From the NCBI GenBank assembly GCA_963921935.1, contig OY998175.1, positions 161,818,809 through 161,882,808 on the forward strand: DNA of 64,000 nucleotides, written 5' to 3'. Positions 1-11,273 of this stretch are shown one piece after another. Source of the stretch: Galeruca laticollis (lineage: Eukaryota > Arthropoda > Insecta > Coleoptera > Chrysomelidae). The notes beneath the pieces were generated by a model that was given only the letters and a program-made list of their open reading frames with translations, had not been told where the DNA came from and did no database searches. Both the position numbers and the translations under genes were made by a program. How positions within the stretch are numbered: position 1 is the first letter of the stretch; each line of letters begins with the position of its first letter.

Positions 1-2628
1 CCACTTTGTGAAACAATCCATTACAACCAGTATGTATTTGCCACCGTTTTCTGTAATTGGAAATGGCCCAGCGATATCTAAAGCAATCCGTTCGAAAGGG
101 CTTCTAACATTGTACTGTTTCATGGGTGCCTTACTCTTGCGATGTGGTCCATTACTCGTAGCACAAGTCGTACATTTCTTACACCAGTCCTTCACATCGT
201 CGGAGCTGTTCATCCAATAAAACCTTTCACGAATTTGCTGAAGGGTTTTCTTCACTCCCAGATGACCTCCCGATGGACTGTCGTGTAACTTCTTCAGTAC
301 TTCAGCTACCCTCGTTCTAGGGATAACCAGCTGTCTTCTCATCTCAGAACCATCATCGTTTTCGAGGACTCTTTTCAACAGCCCTTCTTCCAGGACAAGG
401 GAGTACCGCTGAGCCCAATACGCCTTGAGTTTCGGTGAAAATCTTGACACTTCTTGCCAGGTAGGTCGCCGGTTTTCTTTCTTCCATTGCCGGATCATCT
501 TCAGGTGAGGATCATTCTCCTGATCTCCTCTGATCCTGGTGGGTAACCATTCCTCGTTGACTACAGTAGTTCTTGAAACTGCAGCTTCCCTAGATTCCAC
601 CTTGTTGCAGTGGAAGCAGTCTGTTGGCCACGGCCGTCTGGACAGGGAGTCGGCATTTCGGTGACTCACACCAGCTCGATGTTCGATTTTGAAATCATAC
701 TCTTGAAGTCGTTCAATCCATCTAGCGATTTGGCCCTCGGGATTCTTGAACTGCATCAACCACTTGAGTGCTTCATGATCAGTCCGGATTAAAAACTTCC
801 TACCATAGAGATACTGGTAAAAGTGTTCCACGGCCTTCACTACCGCCAAAAGTTCTCTTCTTGTGACGCAGTAGTTTCGTTCTGGTTTGGAGAGGACTTT
901 ACTAAAATATCCCAGCACTCTTTCTTGCCCTCCTTGGATCTGTGAGAGCTCTCCACCAATTCCTACGTTGCTTGCGTCAGTGTCCAGAATAAAGTCTCCC
1001 TCTGGTAAAGGGTATCCTAATATCGGCGCTGTGGTTAAATGCCTTTTCAAGGTATCAAAAGCCGTTTGACAATCTTCGTCCCATTGGAAAGCTCTTGCTT
1101 CATCTGTAAGTCGAGTTAGAGGCTTAGCAATATCTCCAAACTTCCTGATAAATTTTCTATAATATGTGCAAAGTCCAAGGAAACTCCTGATTTGATGTTT
1201 GTCGGTTGGTTGCGGCCATTGCTGAATGGAAGCAATTTTCTTTGGATCCACCGCCACTCCTTCATTGCTCACTATGTGGCCTAGATAGTTGACACGGTTT
1301 TGGAACAGCTGACATTTCTTAGGGTTTAACATGAGCTGGGCAGCTTGGAGTCGTTTGAATACGTCTTCCAAATTCTTCAGGTGTTCGTGAAATGTCTTCC
1401 CCAGTACTACGATGTCGTCCAAATAGACCAGGCATGTCTTCCAAGACAACCCTCTCAAGACATTTTCCATGAGTCTTTCAAATGTCGCAGGCGCATTACA
1501 CAGCCCGAATGGCATGACGTTGAATTGCCATAATCCAGATCCGGTGGTAAAAGCAGTCTTTTCTTTGTCTTCTGGGTCCATTTCCACTTGCCAATAGCCA
1601 GACTTCAGGTCCAAGGTGGAAAACAGTTTGCTGCCGGCCAAAGTATCTAGCGTATCGTCAATTCGAGGCAGAGGATAGCTGTCCTTCTTCGTCACGTTGT
1701 TAAGTTGGCGATAATCCACGCAGAATCTCGTAGTTCCATCCTTTTTCTTGACGAGCACTACTGGAGACACCCATGGACTAGTAGATGGTTCTATTACTTT
1801 TTCTTCTGCCATCTCTCGAATTATTCTTCCAGCTTCCTCTCTCTTCGCTCGTGGAAGTCTTCGAGTTGATTGTCTAATTGGCTTAGCATTACCAGTATCG
1901 ATTTTCTGTTTGACGGCTGATGTTCTGCCAGTCTTTCCTCCATTTGGTACGAATAAGTCTCGATACTGCAAGAGAAATTCTCTCATTCTCTTTTTTTCAG
2001 CTCGATCCAAAGATTTACCAGCTACTGATAACATCTGTTCGAATCTGGCATTAGAATTGTCAGTGGTCGTTGTCTGACGAACTATAGACGTCACTGGTAC
2101 GCAGGGTCCAATCTTGGTATCCTTCTTGATGGTAATTGGGTAATCGTTCACGTTCATCAATCGTACAGGGATCTCCTTTGCCGACGTAACCAATCCTTTC
2201 CCAATTAGTACTCCTTTGCCAACCTCCTCGTCGTGGTTCCTTGATTCCATCATAACCGGTGTAACTTCCTCCATGATTTCCTGTAGCCGTGCTACTATCA
2301 TGGTTTCGCTTCGTGCAGGTAGAACGGTATCTTCCTGTACAGCTGCCAACACCGCGCTGCCTTCATATGGATGCAGGAATACCTCCTCGGAACCCACTTT
2401 AATGGTTCTGTTTCTAAAGTCTAATTGGAAACCATGTACATTCATTACGTCCATTTCCAGAATCACGTCTTCTTCAATGTCAGCTACGAATACCGTATGC
2501 GTGAACTTTTCTGCGCCAATTCCCAATTGGATTTGTGTTTCCCCGTAAACGTTGTCACTCTCAGCTGTGACGGTCCGCAGTCGCAGTCTCGTTGGTAGAA
2601 GTTTCTTCTTGGGGTTTATTATCTCTGG
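1..2628 (-). CDS. Ty3/gypsy pol polyprotein, partial (element A)
   Basis: Read on the minus strand, the frame is open from an in-frame TAA at 2631-2629 to the left edge: 876 codons with no stop. In order it holds the C-terminal half of the aspartic protease (the DTG active site is missing because the copy is cut at about 2628), reverse transcriptase with YLDD, RNase H (beginning near DTDASNVGIGG), the HHCC zinc finger of integrase and the start of the integrase core (LDIAGPFP). Reverse transcriptase copies the element RNA, RNase H removes the RNA strand and integrase inserts the cDNA. It is the best-preserved pol in the window and clearly related to B, C and D. The 5' side has no LTR or gag, so it is not a complete element. 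Whether it ends intact lies outside the window. Confidence 0.93.
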
Positions 2629-2902
2629 TTAGGATATTTGAATTCAATTTTCTTTCTCAGCAAAGCCACCGTTTATGGCGAATCTGGGCCCATAACCTGT
2701 TGCAGGGGATGGCTTTATTATTGAATTCACTGGATCAGTGTTTATATAACTTTATTGATTAAAATCAAATATAAAGGAACAATAATTATTGCTGATACAA
2801 AAAAACATAGGTACAGACAACTATATAACACTTGACATTATATGAGTTCTGCCAACTAACAATAAAGCGAGTTTTAATAATTACATTGGTCATTTAACAG
2901 TA
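2629..2902. other. Junction between gypsy copy A and Harbinger remnant
   Basis: Similarity to the gypsy family stops at about 2628 without an LTR. The following 270 bases are AT-rich with no recognisable coding sequence. They may be the outer part of the Harbinger remnant, but I found no terminal repeat here. Confidence 0.4.
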
Positions 2903-3600
2903 ATGTCAAGGGTTACGGAAGGAAATGTGTGTCAGATTGAAGTTCCATCAGAATCGCAGACCTTTTTGCTTGACAATGAAGATGAAGATGAATCTGACAA
3001 TATAGATATTTCATCACAAGAGAACAAGAGAGTGTCTGAGCCAATATTTCACAAGTGATTGCAACTGACGATGTTTCACAAGTAGTCGCTAACGATGGTG
3101 CCTCACAAGTCAATTCCAACAGTGGTGGTTCCCGAGTAAATAAAAAACAAAAGGAGCTTATATCTGAATTAACAAATATAGCGTCCCCGTCTAATAATGC
3201 AACCCCGTCTAATAATGCAAGATAATGTGGATATAGAAAAAAATGATTGGATATAGAGGAAAAAAAGCTTACTTTGCTTCAAACACCGGAAGACGAGAAT
3301 TCTCTATTCCTCAGATCCCTCCTGCCATATTTAAAAAAAATGGATCCGTTGCAGCAACTACGCGTAAGAAACAAATTCCAAGAAATATTAATTCAAGAAA
3401 TGTCACCTCCGTCTACCAGTTTTCAACCACCGAGCTATAATACTTATTTCCTTGATCCCCCATCAACTTCTATGTCGTCCGTGCCATCGACGACCTATGC
3501 GAATATTTCTTCACCTCCGTCGTCAGCAGAATCAATTTATTCCGCAAGTCATTTTAATGATATGTATCCAGATTCTGAATGTACTCATATGGATTTGTAA
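2903..3600 (+). pseudogene. MADF/BESS-type accessory protein of a PIF/Harbinger transposon (C-terminal part)
   Basis: The frame from ATG at 2903 encodes an acidic linker and stops near 3056. Coding resumes at about 3110 with an SNNATPSNNA-type repeat, stops again, and is open from 3247 to 3600 (117 codons). That last part contains a BESS motif (FLRSLLPYLKKMDPLQQLRV) followed by a Ser/Pro-rich tail. BESS motifs are protein-interaction modules that usually follow a MADF DNA-binding domain. PIF/Harbinger elements carry a MADF- or Myb-like protein as the partner of their transposase, and a Harbinger transposase exon lies just downstream on the opposite strand. The MADF domain is not visible. Several stops show that it is a relic. 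Confidence 0.7.
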
Positions 3601-3656
3601 TAGTTGCTAAATAATAAAAATAATGAAAAATAAATATCCTGGTGTACGTTACTTAC

Positions 3657-3970
3657 CTTAAGGTTAACAAAAGCCTCTCTTCGATAGAAATTGGTCTCTG
3701 GAAATTTGTTGTGCAATGATAAATGGCAACGCTCATTTCTCCAACAATATAATCAAATGTATTTATTGTCATCCTGGTGTACTGGCGAAAAGCAACTTCA
3801 TCTGCTCGTAACTCATGATACAGATGATGAAATTCACCGTAAATTAACCTGTTTTTATAGATCATATTAGTCATATTTCTATATTCATGTCTCTTTTTGA
3901 GTTTCCGTAGTAATCTTAGTTTCAATAAACTATTTTCTGCAAGTAAAATACGCGTTGACGACGCCGCCAT
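3657..3970 (-). pseudogene. PIF/Harbinger transposase, N-terminal exon
   Basis: A minus-strand ATG at 3970 opens a frame of about 105 codons containing GEFHHLYHELR and, later, RMTINTFDYI and SIEERLLLTLR. These are the N-terminal landmarks of Harbinger-type transposases. The exon ends at 3657 in a good splice donor (AAG|GTAAGT), so the protein was spliced. The catalytic DDE exon expected beyond it is absent: the sequence below 3657 is instead the convergent MADF/BESS gene. The remnant is therefore an internally deleted or truncated Harbinger element. Confidence 0.75.
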
Positions 3971-3995
3971 CGTTGTTGAAATGTCATACTGTAAA

Positions 3996-4117
3996 ATCGC
4001 ACCGCAACACCCGCATTCACCTACGACATAGCGTTAAAAAAACGCATGCACTGCAATACGTGCGATGCGTGCGTTTTATCGCACCGCAACACCCGCATTC
4101 TCCTAGGACATAGTGTT
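3996..4117. repeat. Two copies of a ~40-bp GC-richer direct repeat
   Basis: 3996-4035 and 4078-4117 match except for a few bases (ATCGCACCGCAACACCCGCA at the start of each). They sit just upstream of the Harbinger transposase start and differ in composition from the AT-rich surroundings. They could be subterminal transposase-binding repeats of that element. Confidence 0.7.
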
Positions 4118-5521
4118 TATAGTTTGAAGACGTCACGAGATGGTATGGAGCGTTTTAGAGGGAATTTTTAACCCGATTTTTATTTACGTATTTTTTATTG
4201 AAAATTGTCAAATTTTTTATAAAATTATTATTTTCGTGTTTATATACAAAAGCAATTCCATAAATTAGTCAACATCCCTATTGTTTGTTTTAAATATAGT
4301 GGCGCCCAAAGTTTCTCGTCCAAAACTCCAGTATGGCATAGATCAAATCAGAAGTAAATTCTGGAGTTATTTGTTGTTTTTTAATGACAACTTTCAGTCG
4401 ATAACATATCGTTAGTATAAATATATAGGGTGTCCCGTAAATCAGTATGAAATATTTGAAATACATAAAAACAATTTTTCTCCAACCTTGTTGGTTTGTG
4501 ATATAGAGGCTGAAATACATATTTTATTAAATCTTTTCTCATGGGAAATAAATACTAATTATAATTTTTTTTTCCGACTTATCATAATGAAATTAATATA
4601 GATACACATTTTATTAGAGTACTATTATAATGATTTCATTAGAGTACTGAGTACTATAATAAAAGAATATCCAGGTACACTAGGCAAAAATATTGAAAAT
4701 TTAACGATTATTTCTTTCGTCTATTAAATATCAGTCATCAGCCAATCATACTTTTGTTCTTGTTTGACAATACCAATGAACACGCTCTATTAGCCACTAT
4801 TTGCATGGTGCACAATAGTCACCGATTATTCAGCATGATAATTATACCAAGGAGCCTGTGCATCTGACGACAGTACTCTAAATAAATACATCTTAAACGT
4901 TAAATTGAATCAATCCAAAAAACAGCACCAGCTTTATAATTTATCAATTGAAAACACAATTATTATATGTAACATTTCCACCATGTGTAATGTGTGACAA
5001 TTGTTCAGCATTTGTAGAACGAGCAGTATTAAACATAGGAAGGTCCATATTCATTGTGATTTCTCAATCTGTTCAAAATACTCTGTTGATTGTTGTTGAT
5101 ATTTTGAATAATTTATTCCAAATTCTTTCATTTTGTGAATATGACTGATATACAGAATTAGATTCAAGAAATAATCCTCATAAATATAACACGACCTTGA
5201 TACATTGTGGACTATTTCATTGGTGCTAAATTTCTCTTGTATTTATTAATTTGACTCAACATTTTTTTGGCATTAATAATCAGAGATGAAAGCCCTCGAA
5301 CTTCGCTAAATTATTATAATATAGTCGGCTATTTATCAACATTATATTACCCTTGATTAAAATTAAATACCACATTATGGTAATTTGTTAAATTAATGTT
5401 AGACATAGGCGTCGAAATTGTGCCATTATTCTGGTTGTTTATTTGTAAATTTTCGGTTTTTTGTGCTCCACTTGTACCTGTTATCATTGACACTTTCAAT
5501 AGCAAATATTATTTTTATATA
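4118..5521. other. AT-rich stretch without recognised genes
   Basis: Only short, compositionally driven open frames occur. A sequence at about 4427 (AGGGTGTCCCGTAAATCAGT) resembles mariner-type terminal sequences and may be a transposon end. No partner end was found. Confidence 0.4.
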
Positions 5522-6686
5522 CCCAGACAACATGGGATATTCATGGAATAATCTTTAAATACACCAAAAAGTATGAGAATATTCCGAATCAACTAAGAAT
5601 ATTCTTAAAATATTAATATTATTTTTGAATATTCTATTAATATTCCTTAGTGAATATTCACAGAACAAGCCTGATGAATATTCTTAAAATATTTATTTTA
5701 GAATATTACCAAACAGAATATTCCTAGCACATTTTTTTAAGCTTATTTACTTATAATTAAAGAAAATTAATATTATTTTTCACACGGGACAAAAGTTATA
5801 GTTCAAACATTTATCCGGATATTTAACCTTACATAGGTGTACATAGTTAAAATAACCTTCATACAAATAATAAATATAATATATCAAATAATAAACTATT
5901 AACCATGTATTAAACTCATTGAAGTTCAGATAAGGATTATAAGATAAGAAAATGATATAAAACTATGCTCGATATGAACACTACATAAAGGGTTGATATG
6001 GTGTGGATATAATGTTATTAGTGTTTTTATATGAAACTCACGGTCTCTAGTTAATTCCACAATATATTCCACGAAGTAAGGGTCGAGACAGTTAATTTTT
6101 ATAATGTTATTCGTCATATCGTCGTGTAATAAAAAGAGAACAAAGATATAAATCATAATTATAACATTCAGCGTAAAGCCAAATCAAGACAAGTACCTAA
6201 TCGCGTCAACAAAAAGCCGCCAGCCAATTAAAATGCAACTGGCGTCCTCTATACACACGTTTATTCGTTAATTTCTTATATCATGTGTCCGCGATGGGCT
6301 TAAGCCTGGCATGCTCAAAGTCAAGTATCAATAGGTTCGTTTCTCTTGCGTTTTATCTAATATCAACCTATGAACTGCAGTGGATTGACATCCACCCATA
6401 GCTTGAATATATTAAAAATAAAATATACACCATATTAACATTTAGCAAAGAACACACCAACACAAACTGGCGAAATTTCGACTTTTAGACAGTTCATTTT
6501 CTGAATGGACAGGTGTGACGTGCGATAGACGCCATGTTTCAAATATGTCAATGTCATATTTCATGTTAACCAAAAAATATTCTTCGTTGTGAAACAAGCA
6601 TACGCTTTTATTAAAGTTTATTTTGATTTTGTTTTCAACAATATCGTGACTAGTGGAACTCCTAGTGAGAAATTATTATATTTGTT

Positions 6687-7218
6687 ATGGGATGAATAAC
6701 TTGTACAGTTCGTGGATGTCACTCAAGAACAGGAGAAGGAATAATTATGTTTGGATTTCCCAAAGACCCTGTGAGGTAAGAGAAATTGTTTTTATATGCA
6801 ATATATTATAGGTAAATATTACTTTTCTAATATTTAACTTTACATGTACCTATGCATTGTAAGTTGTGTAATTCTATTTCTATCTATTCTATTCTAAATT
6901 TGTAGTTTTGTAGTTGATTTATTTTATAGACATGTGAAAATATGAAAATATGCCTACATTTATTTACTTTTTAGGGCACACTTATGGTTGGAAGATTGTA
7001 ACTGTGCAGATTTGTTTGGAAAGACTACAGATTCTTTACAAAAGAATTATAGGTTGTGTGAACTTCACTTCCAGGAAAAATTTGTTTCCAAAGGAAGATA
7101 TCCCAAGCATTTGTTTCAGCTAGCTGTGCCTACCCTATTTCCATGGTTAAAACGCAAAGGTCATATTTTATTGAATAATCCACCAACAAAAATAGTTGTT
7201 CAGTTTGATAAATATTAA
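6687..7218 (+). pseudogene. THAP-type zinc-finger DNA-binding protein (two exons)
   Basis: Exon 1 (6687-6775) reads M-G-stop and then ITCTVRGCHSRTG. It ends in AG|GTAAGA. Exon 2 (6975-7218) follows a TTTTTAG acceptor in matching phase and contains CELHF and LAVPTLF. Together these give the C2CH pattern of a THAP domain (two Cys in CTVRGC, Cys and His in CELHF) plus the conserved AVPT box. THAP domains bind specific DNA, for example transposon ends. The TGA at codon 3 (693-695) makes this copy defective unless another start is used. The protein would be little more than the DNA-binding domain. It lies inside the CCCAG-ended element, so it may once have recognised that element's subterminal repeats. 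Confidence 0.78.
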
Positions 7219-7639
7219 ATTTAAGTAGATATTATAATCAGTTGTTATTGATATTCATTTTTTGTCATCTGGCAGCATAATTAATTAATACTTTCTGACA
7301 GGATTAATACCTTCTTGGAATTTGCGTAAGGGAATATCCTGGTGTTAAGATAATGGAAACAAAAAAATTAAAACATTTATATCTGCTGATAAAACTAAGT
7401 CAACATTTATTTAAACAAGTAAATTATCTTAAGAACTTGAGGCTGGTGAAAACTTACATGAGAAAAACATACAATAATTAATCACCATATGCTTTGTATT
7501 TAAGCGACAGCACAGAATACCAGTGTCAATGTCATGTATTCTGCATAGTGACAAATTTAAGCAAATATGATATTATTTTTTATACTTATATTGGTAAAAT
7601 TCTACAAATGATTACTACAATTACTTTTATAATTGCAGA

Positions 7640-7770
7640 TGCCACACCATTACAGCAACCGGCACGGTCATCTCAGGCCGTCGCAATACATTCTAGTAAC
7701 TGTGATGATATAACGCAAGTTTATGAATCCACACGCTGCCAGCTTTTAACACCGCCTTATCTGAACGGGT
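7640..7770 (+). pseudogene. Possible further exon of the THAP-gene transposon
   Basis: An acceptor-like TTTATAATTGCAG precedes an open stretch (beginning ATPLQQPARSSQAVA) that runs to a stop at about 7772. It may be a downstream exon of the THAP protein. I do not recognise its sequence. Confidence 0.35.
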
Positions 7771-8285
7771 AAAATTGATATATCTGATTGAAAAACGTTA
7801 ACAATAAGGATGTTTTTCAGTTATACCTCAGTTATGTAGCCTTAACCAGACGGTTTTATCCATTTGGGTAAAACGAATGCTCAAAGTTCGCAGTGTGTGT
7901 GCCCAATAAATATTTATAAATTTTAAAAGATTAACACTATATTTTTTGATAGAAACAAGTATTTGGTCAATTTTTTTTTCTTTATTTTTTCATTCCTCAC
8001 AAAAGAATGTAAGTATCTATGAATATTTTATTTACAAAAATGATGTTCAACAAGTAGATTCCTGCTTTATATATTTTGTGAAGCGCTGTCGTTTTGGCTT
8101 ACAAACGATAAAACACACTGCCAGCTTTTAATACCACCTTACCCAAAAATTAAAACTGTTGGATAAAATTGATATATCTGACTGATTGAAAAATATGTCA
8201 ACAGAAACGACATTTTTTAGTTACACATCAGTTATGTATATTATCCGGACAGTTTCACCCATTTGGGTAAAACGAATGCTGAAAG
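7733..8285. repeat. Internal direct duplication, ~150 bp, inside the THAP element
   Basis: 7733-7885 and 8112-8285 share blocks such as CTGCCAGCTTTTAA, ATTGATATATCTGA and CATTTGGGTAAAACGAATGC in the same order. The copies have diverged and sit about 380 bp apart. The first overlaps the end of the putative downstream exon. Confidence 0.7.
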
Positions 8286-9247
8286 ATGGCCTTATAAGGA
8301 GCGTTCAACAAAATTTCCACTCAACTTGGCTGTGGATGAAATTTGACGCCATGAACGTATTTTTATGATAATTTAAACTCTAATAGCAAGAATGTACACC
8401 TGTCAAATTAGTGGGCGGAACTCACAGTTAGAGCATCAGGTAGATAATTGATCTCACTTGCCTTTAAAATCCAAAGTCAACTTGAGAGAAAATTTTGTCG
8501 AACACTCGATATTATAGTTAAATATTTATAATTTTTAAAAGTTTATAGAGAGCTATACAGTTTATGTTTGTCTAATAAAAATTTGGACAATTTAATATTG
8601 AATTTTATTTTAACTTGCTTAGGTAGTTAAAATATATTTTTTTCTTAGGTGTAACCAGAATTAAGCACTAATGTTATTGGCCTCATGTTCTGAATCGAAT
8701 GCCTGTGCCGCTTTATTCAGTTTAGAAGCCACCATCCAGTGAATGGTCGAGTAGAGAATCCCATCAGGCTATGAAAATTTATTGATTTACAGAAATTTGA
8801 AAAAAGTGCATTTACATGCATGCTATGTACTAAAGCCCCCCTTCCCCCCTTTAAATGTAAGGTTCTGAACATTCTGAGGATATTCCTGCAATATACGGAA
8901 TATACAAAGAATATCCCCTGAATATACAATTTGAAATAATTCTACAAAATTCCAAATGAATCTACTACGAATGTTCATAGTATATATTGAATATTCTGGA
9001 AACATTAATTGAAAAACATTCTTAGATAATGTTTTTCTGAATATTCTCAGAATAATCCTAGCTTATTATTATTACGAAAAAGAATATTCATTTGGGAATA
9101 TTCTCTGAATATTTAGGATATTCCCATTTTCACTTTCTAGGAATATTCCAAAAAGCATAAAGATATTGTTGGCATTTTTAGAGAATATTCCAATATGCCA
9201 AAATGAATATTCCACAGATATTTATAGGATATCTAATGTTGTCTGGG

Positions 9248-9719
9248 TATTTAATGCCGCAATAACCACGAGGGTTATGAGCGGCAGTGTAGTGTCAAAT
9301 AAAGTACAAGGTACAAATAAGAGTTGACGTGCTTACAACGTAATGATTGTCTTAGTCTGATTATAGAGCGATGTCAAATTTAAAAATTTAATAACTTGTC
9401 CAAATTGCTTGTAGTCTCTATGTCCATACCGGTAATCTTCAGGATCTTCGCTCTTCAGAGATCAATAGACAATCAACAAGTGATAATGACACAGCACAAG
9501 TGCACAATGATCAATACTGAGGAACCAATACCTTCATAAGAAAAACTAGTGATCCAAATAACTATTGCGTATTACTTATATTTGGAAGAAATCCGCAAAA
9601 CACGTTTTGTTGTTATATTTTAAAATTGGGAGAAATATAACCTCACTTTTTAAAATATACTGTACTTATATGAATCGTATTGAAGTTTATTTAAATGATA
9701 TTTAACAGTATATTAGGGT
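9248..9719. other. Stretch without recognised genes
   Basis: AT-rich sequence between the THAP element and Penelope-like element 1. Nothing coding is visible. Confidence 0.4.
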
Positions 9720-10830
9720 TTGAAAATTCACCCATCCTGCCAGATAGTTTTTCAGTTAAAAATTCTTTAGAATTTATTAGTAAATTAAAGGATAAAGAAC
9801 TTCAGGATGGAGAAATTTTATTCTCGTTTGATGTTCATTATTTCCCAGTGTACTGATTCCGGAGTCCTTGAAATACCTTGAGAACTTACTGAACTCTAAT
9901 AATTACTTTCAATATAAAAACCAATTTTATAAACATCAATATGAAGGAACAGCTATGGATAATTGCCTGTCACCGTTTATAGCTAATCTTTTTATGAGTA
10001 ATTTTGAAAAACAGATTAGTCAGGAGTTTCAGTATTTTCCCAGGGTGAGGTATAGGAATGTGGATGATATTTTCGCTACATTTGATACAAAAAGAGCGAA
10101 TGCAGATAATTTTATCACACAACTAAATTCAAAATTTCCAAGTATTAAGTTCACTTATGAACTGGAAAATAATGGACAATTACCTTTTTAGGTACGTTAG
10201 TAATTAGAAATACATACAGATATATCCCGCTTGATTATTTTCATTGTATCCAACATAAAATGGACAATCTCCATTTTTTAGTACACTGGTTGATTAATTT
10301 CCCACTTAATATTGATGGATACAACAAGGAAAATAACTTTATTGAGGATATTGCTGTTCTTAACGGTTATGATAGGGAAATAGTAGCTAAAATAATAAAT
10401 CGTTGTAGTTTTAAGAAATCTCTTCGTGATACTACTTTTTTCCCAAATCGAAGCGAGTAGCAGGAGAAATTTGTTTCATTACCTTTTGATCCTGCTTATA
10501 GGTACAAAAGGTTTAAAGAATATTTTCAACAACGTAGGTTTAAATTTATTTCATAAATCAAATAATACTTTTAAGAAATTGTTAGGTAACCCTAAGGATA
10601 AAATACTGGATTTGGAAAAGAGTGGTATTTATTAAATTAGCTGTAATAATTTTGACGGAAAGTATGTTGGGCAGACTAGGGGATCTGTTGACGATCTGTT
10701 TAAGGAGCATTTAGCTCACTTAAAATATGAGCGTAAAGAGAAATCGAGTATCGCCGAGCATGCGATCAATCATAATCATACAATAAGTTTAGGTACTGTG
10801 ATGTTGTTGAAAAATGTATCGAAATAGTTA
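9720..10830 (+). pseudogene. Penelope-like element 1: reverse transcriptase and GIY-YIG endonuclease remnant
   Basis: Conserved pieces appear in order across three frames. They are FSVKNSLEFISKLKD and ILFSFDV (first RT Asp) around 9745-9840, AMDNCLSPFIANLFMSNFEK at about 9948-10010, NVDDIFATFD (YxDD motif region) near 10060, and FIEDIAVLNGYD at about 10340. A GIY-type start (GIYxIS) with KYVGQTRGS follows at 10625-10690, then EHAINHNH near 10760. This is the RT plus GIY-YIG endonuclease order of Penelope-like retroelements. Stops and frame changes (for example near 9855, 10190 and 10635) make it inactive. The 5' part of the RT is missing. Confidence 0.85.
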
Positions 10831-11228
10831 GATGTAAGAATAGTTTAAATAGAGACAAAGGACCAATTCCCCATAGTGCACTTTATAGTTTATTACATTA
10901 AAATTGTATGTAAAATTTCCCGCTGAATTAGGTTTTCCCGGTGGAATTATTTCCCACGAGAAGTGTTGCGTTGGCGCCTAAAAATTTAGTATAAATGCAG
11001 GACAATAGTAGATAAGTTTTAGTTTATCCTTGGTCAGATGTAAGAATAGTTTACATAAAGACAAAGTAGTATTTCCTTACAGTTTATTTTATGGTTTATT
11101 AGATAAAAATTGTATGTAAAATTTCCCGCTGAAGAAGGTTTTCCCGCTGGAACTATTTTCCGCGAGAAGAGTTGCCTGAAATTTAGTATAAATATAGGAC
11201 AATGGTAGATAAGTTTTAGTTTACCTTC
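10831..11228. repeat. Tandem duplication, ~206-bp unit, at the Penelope element 1 3' end
   Basis: 10831-11036 and 11037-11228 both begin GATGTAAGAATAGTTTA and share TGTATGTAAAATTTCCCGCTG and GATAAGTTTTAGTTTA. They are non-coding and sit between the GIY-YIG remnant and the terminal hammerhead-like motif, where Penelope elements carry their terminal (pseudo-LTR) repeats. Confidence 0.8.
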
Positions 11229-11273
11229 GGTCTCTGAAGACGGTAACTTTTTTATCGAAACGCGCGTCAGACA
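11229..11273 (+). ncRNA. Hammerhead-ribozyme-like motif, Penelope element 1
   Basis: The core CTGAAGA (CUGANGA) is followed by a short hairpin (CGGTAA pairing with TTATCG), then GAAAC-GCGC-GTC. The flanks GTCT and AGAC can pair as stem I. Penelope-like elements are known to carry minimal hammerheads with a very short stem III, and this matches that layout. One detail is unclear: the G of GAAA is also needed to close stem II, so this copy may be degenerate. No activity can be claimed from sequence. Confidence 0.45.

Larger units (their letters stand above)
5522..9247. mobile_element. DNA transposon with CCCAGACAACAT ends and a THAP-domain gene
   Basis: The element begins CCCAGACAACAT at 5522 and ends with the exact reverse complement at 9247. 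TA precedes the left end (5520-5521) and follows the right end (9248-9249), consistent with a 2-bp target duplication. Just inside both ends are arrays of the palindrome GAATATTC: at least six copies in 5575-5725 and at least seven in 8985-9215. Inside lie a THAP-domain gene (6687-7218), a spliced-looking open segment (about 7640-7770) and an internal direct repeat. No DDE catalytic domain is visible, so this copy looks non-autonomous. THAP domains are known from P-element transposases, but P elements make 8-bp duplications, so the superfamily is uncertain. Confidence 0.72.

Noticed and set aside
8..2548. Several plus-strand open frames of 60-110 codons
   Set aside because: They are antisense to the long minus-strand gypsy pol frame, which carries all conserved motifs.
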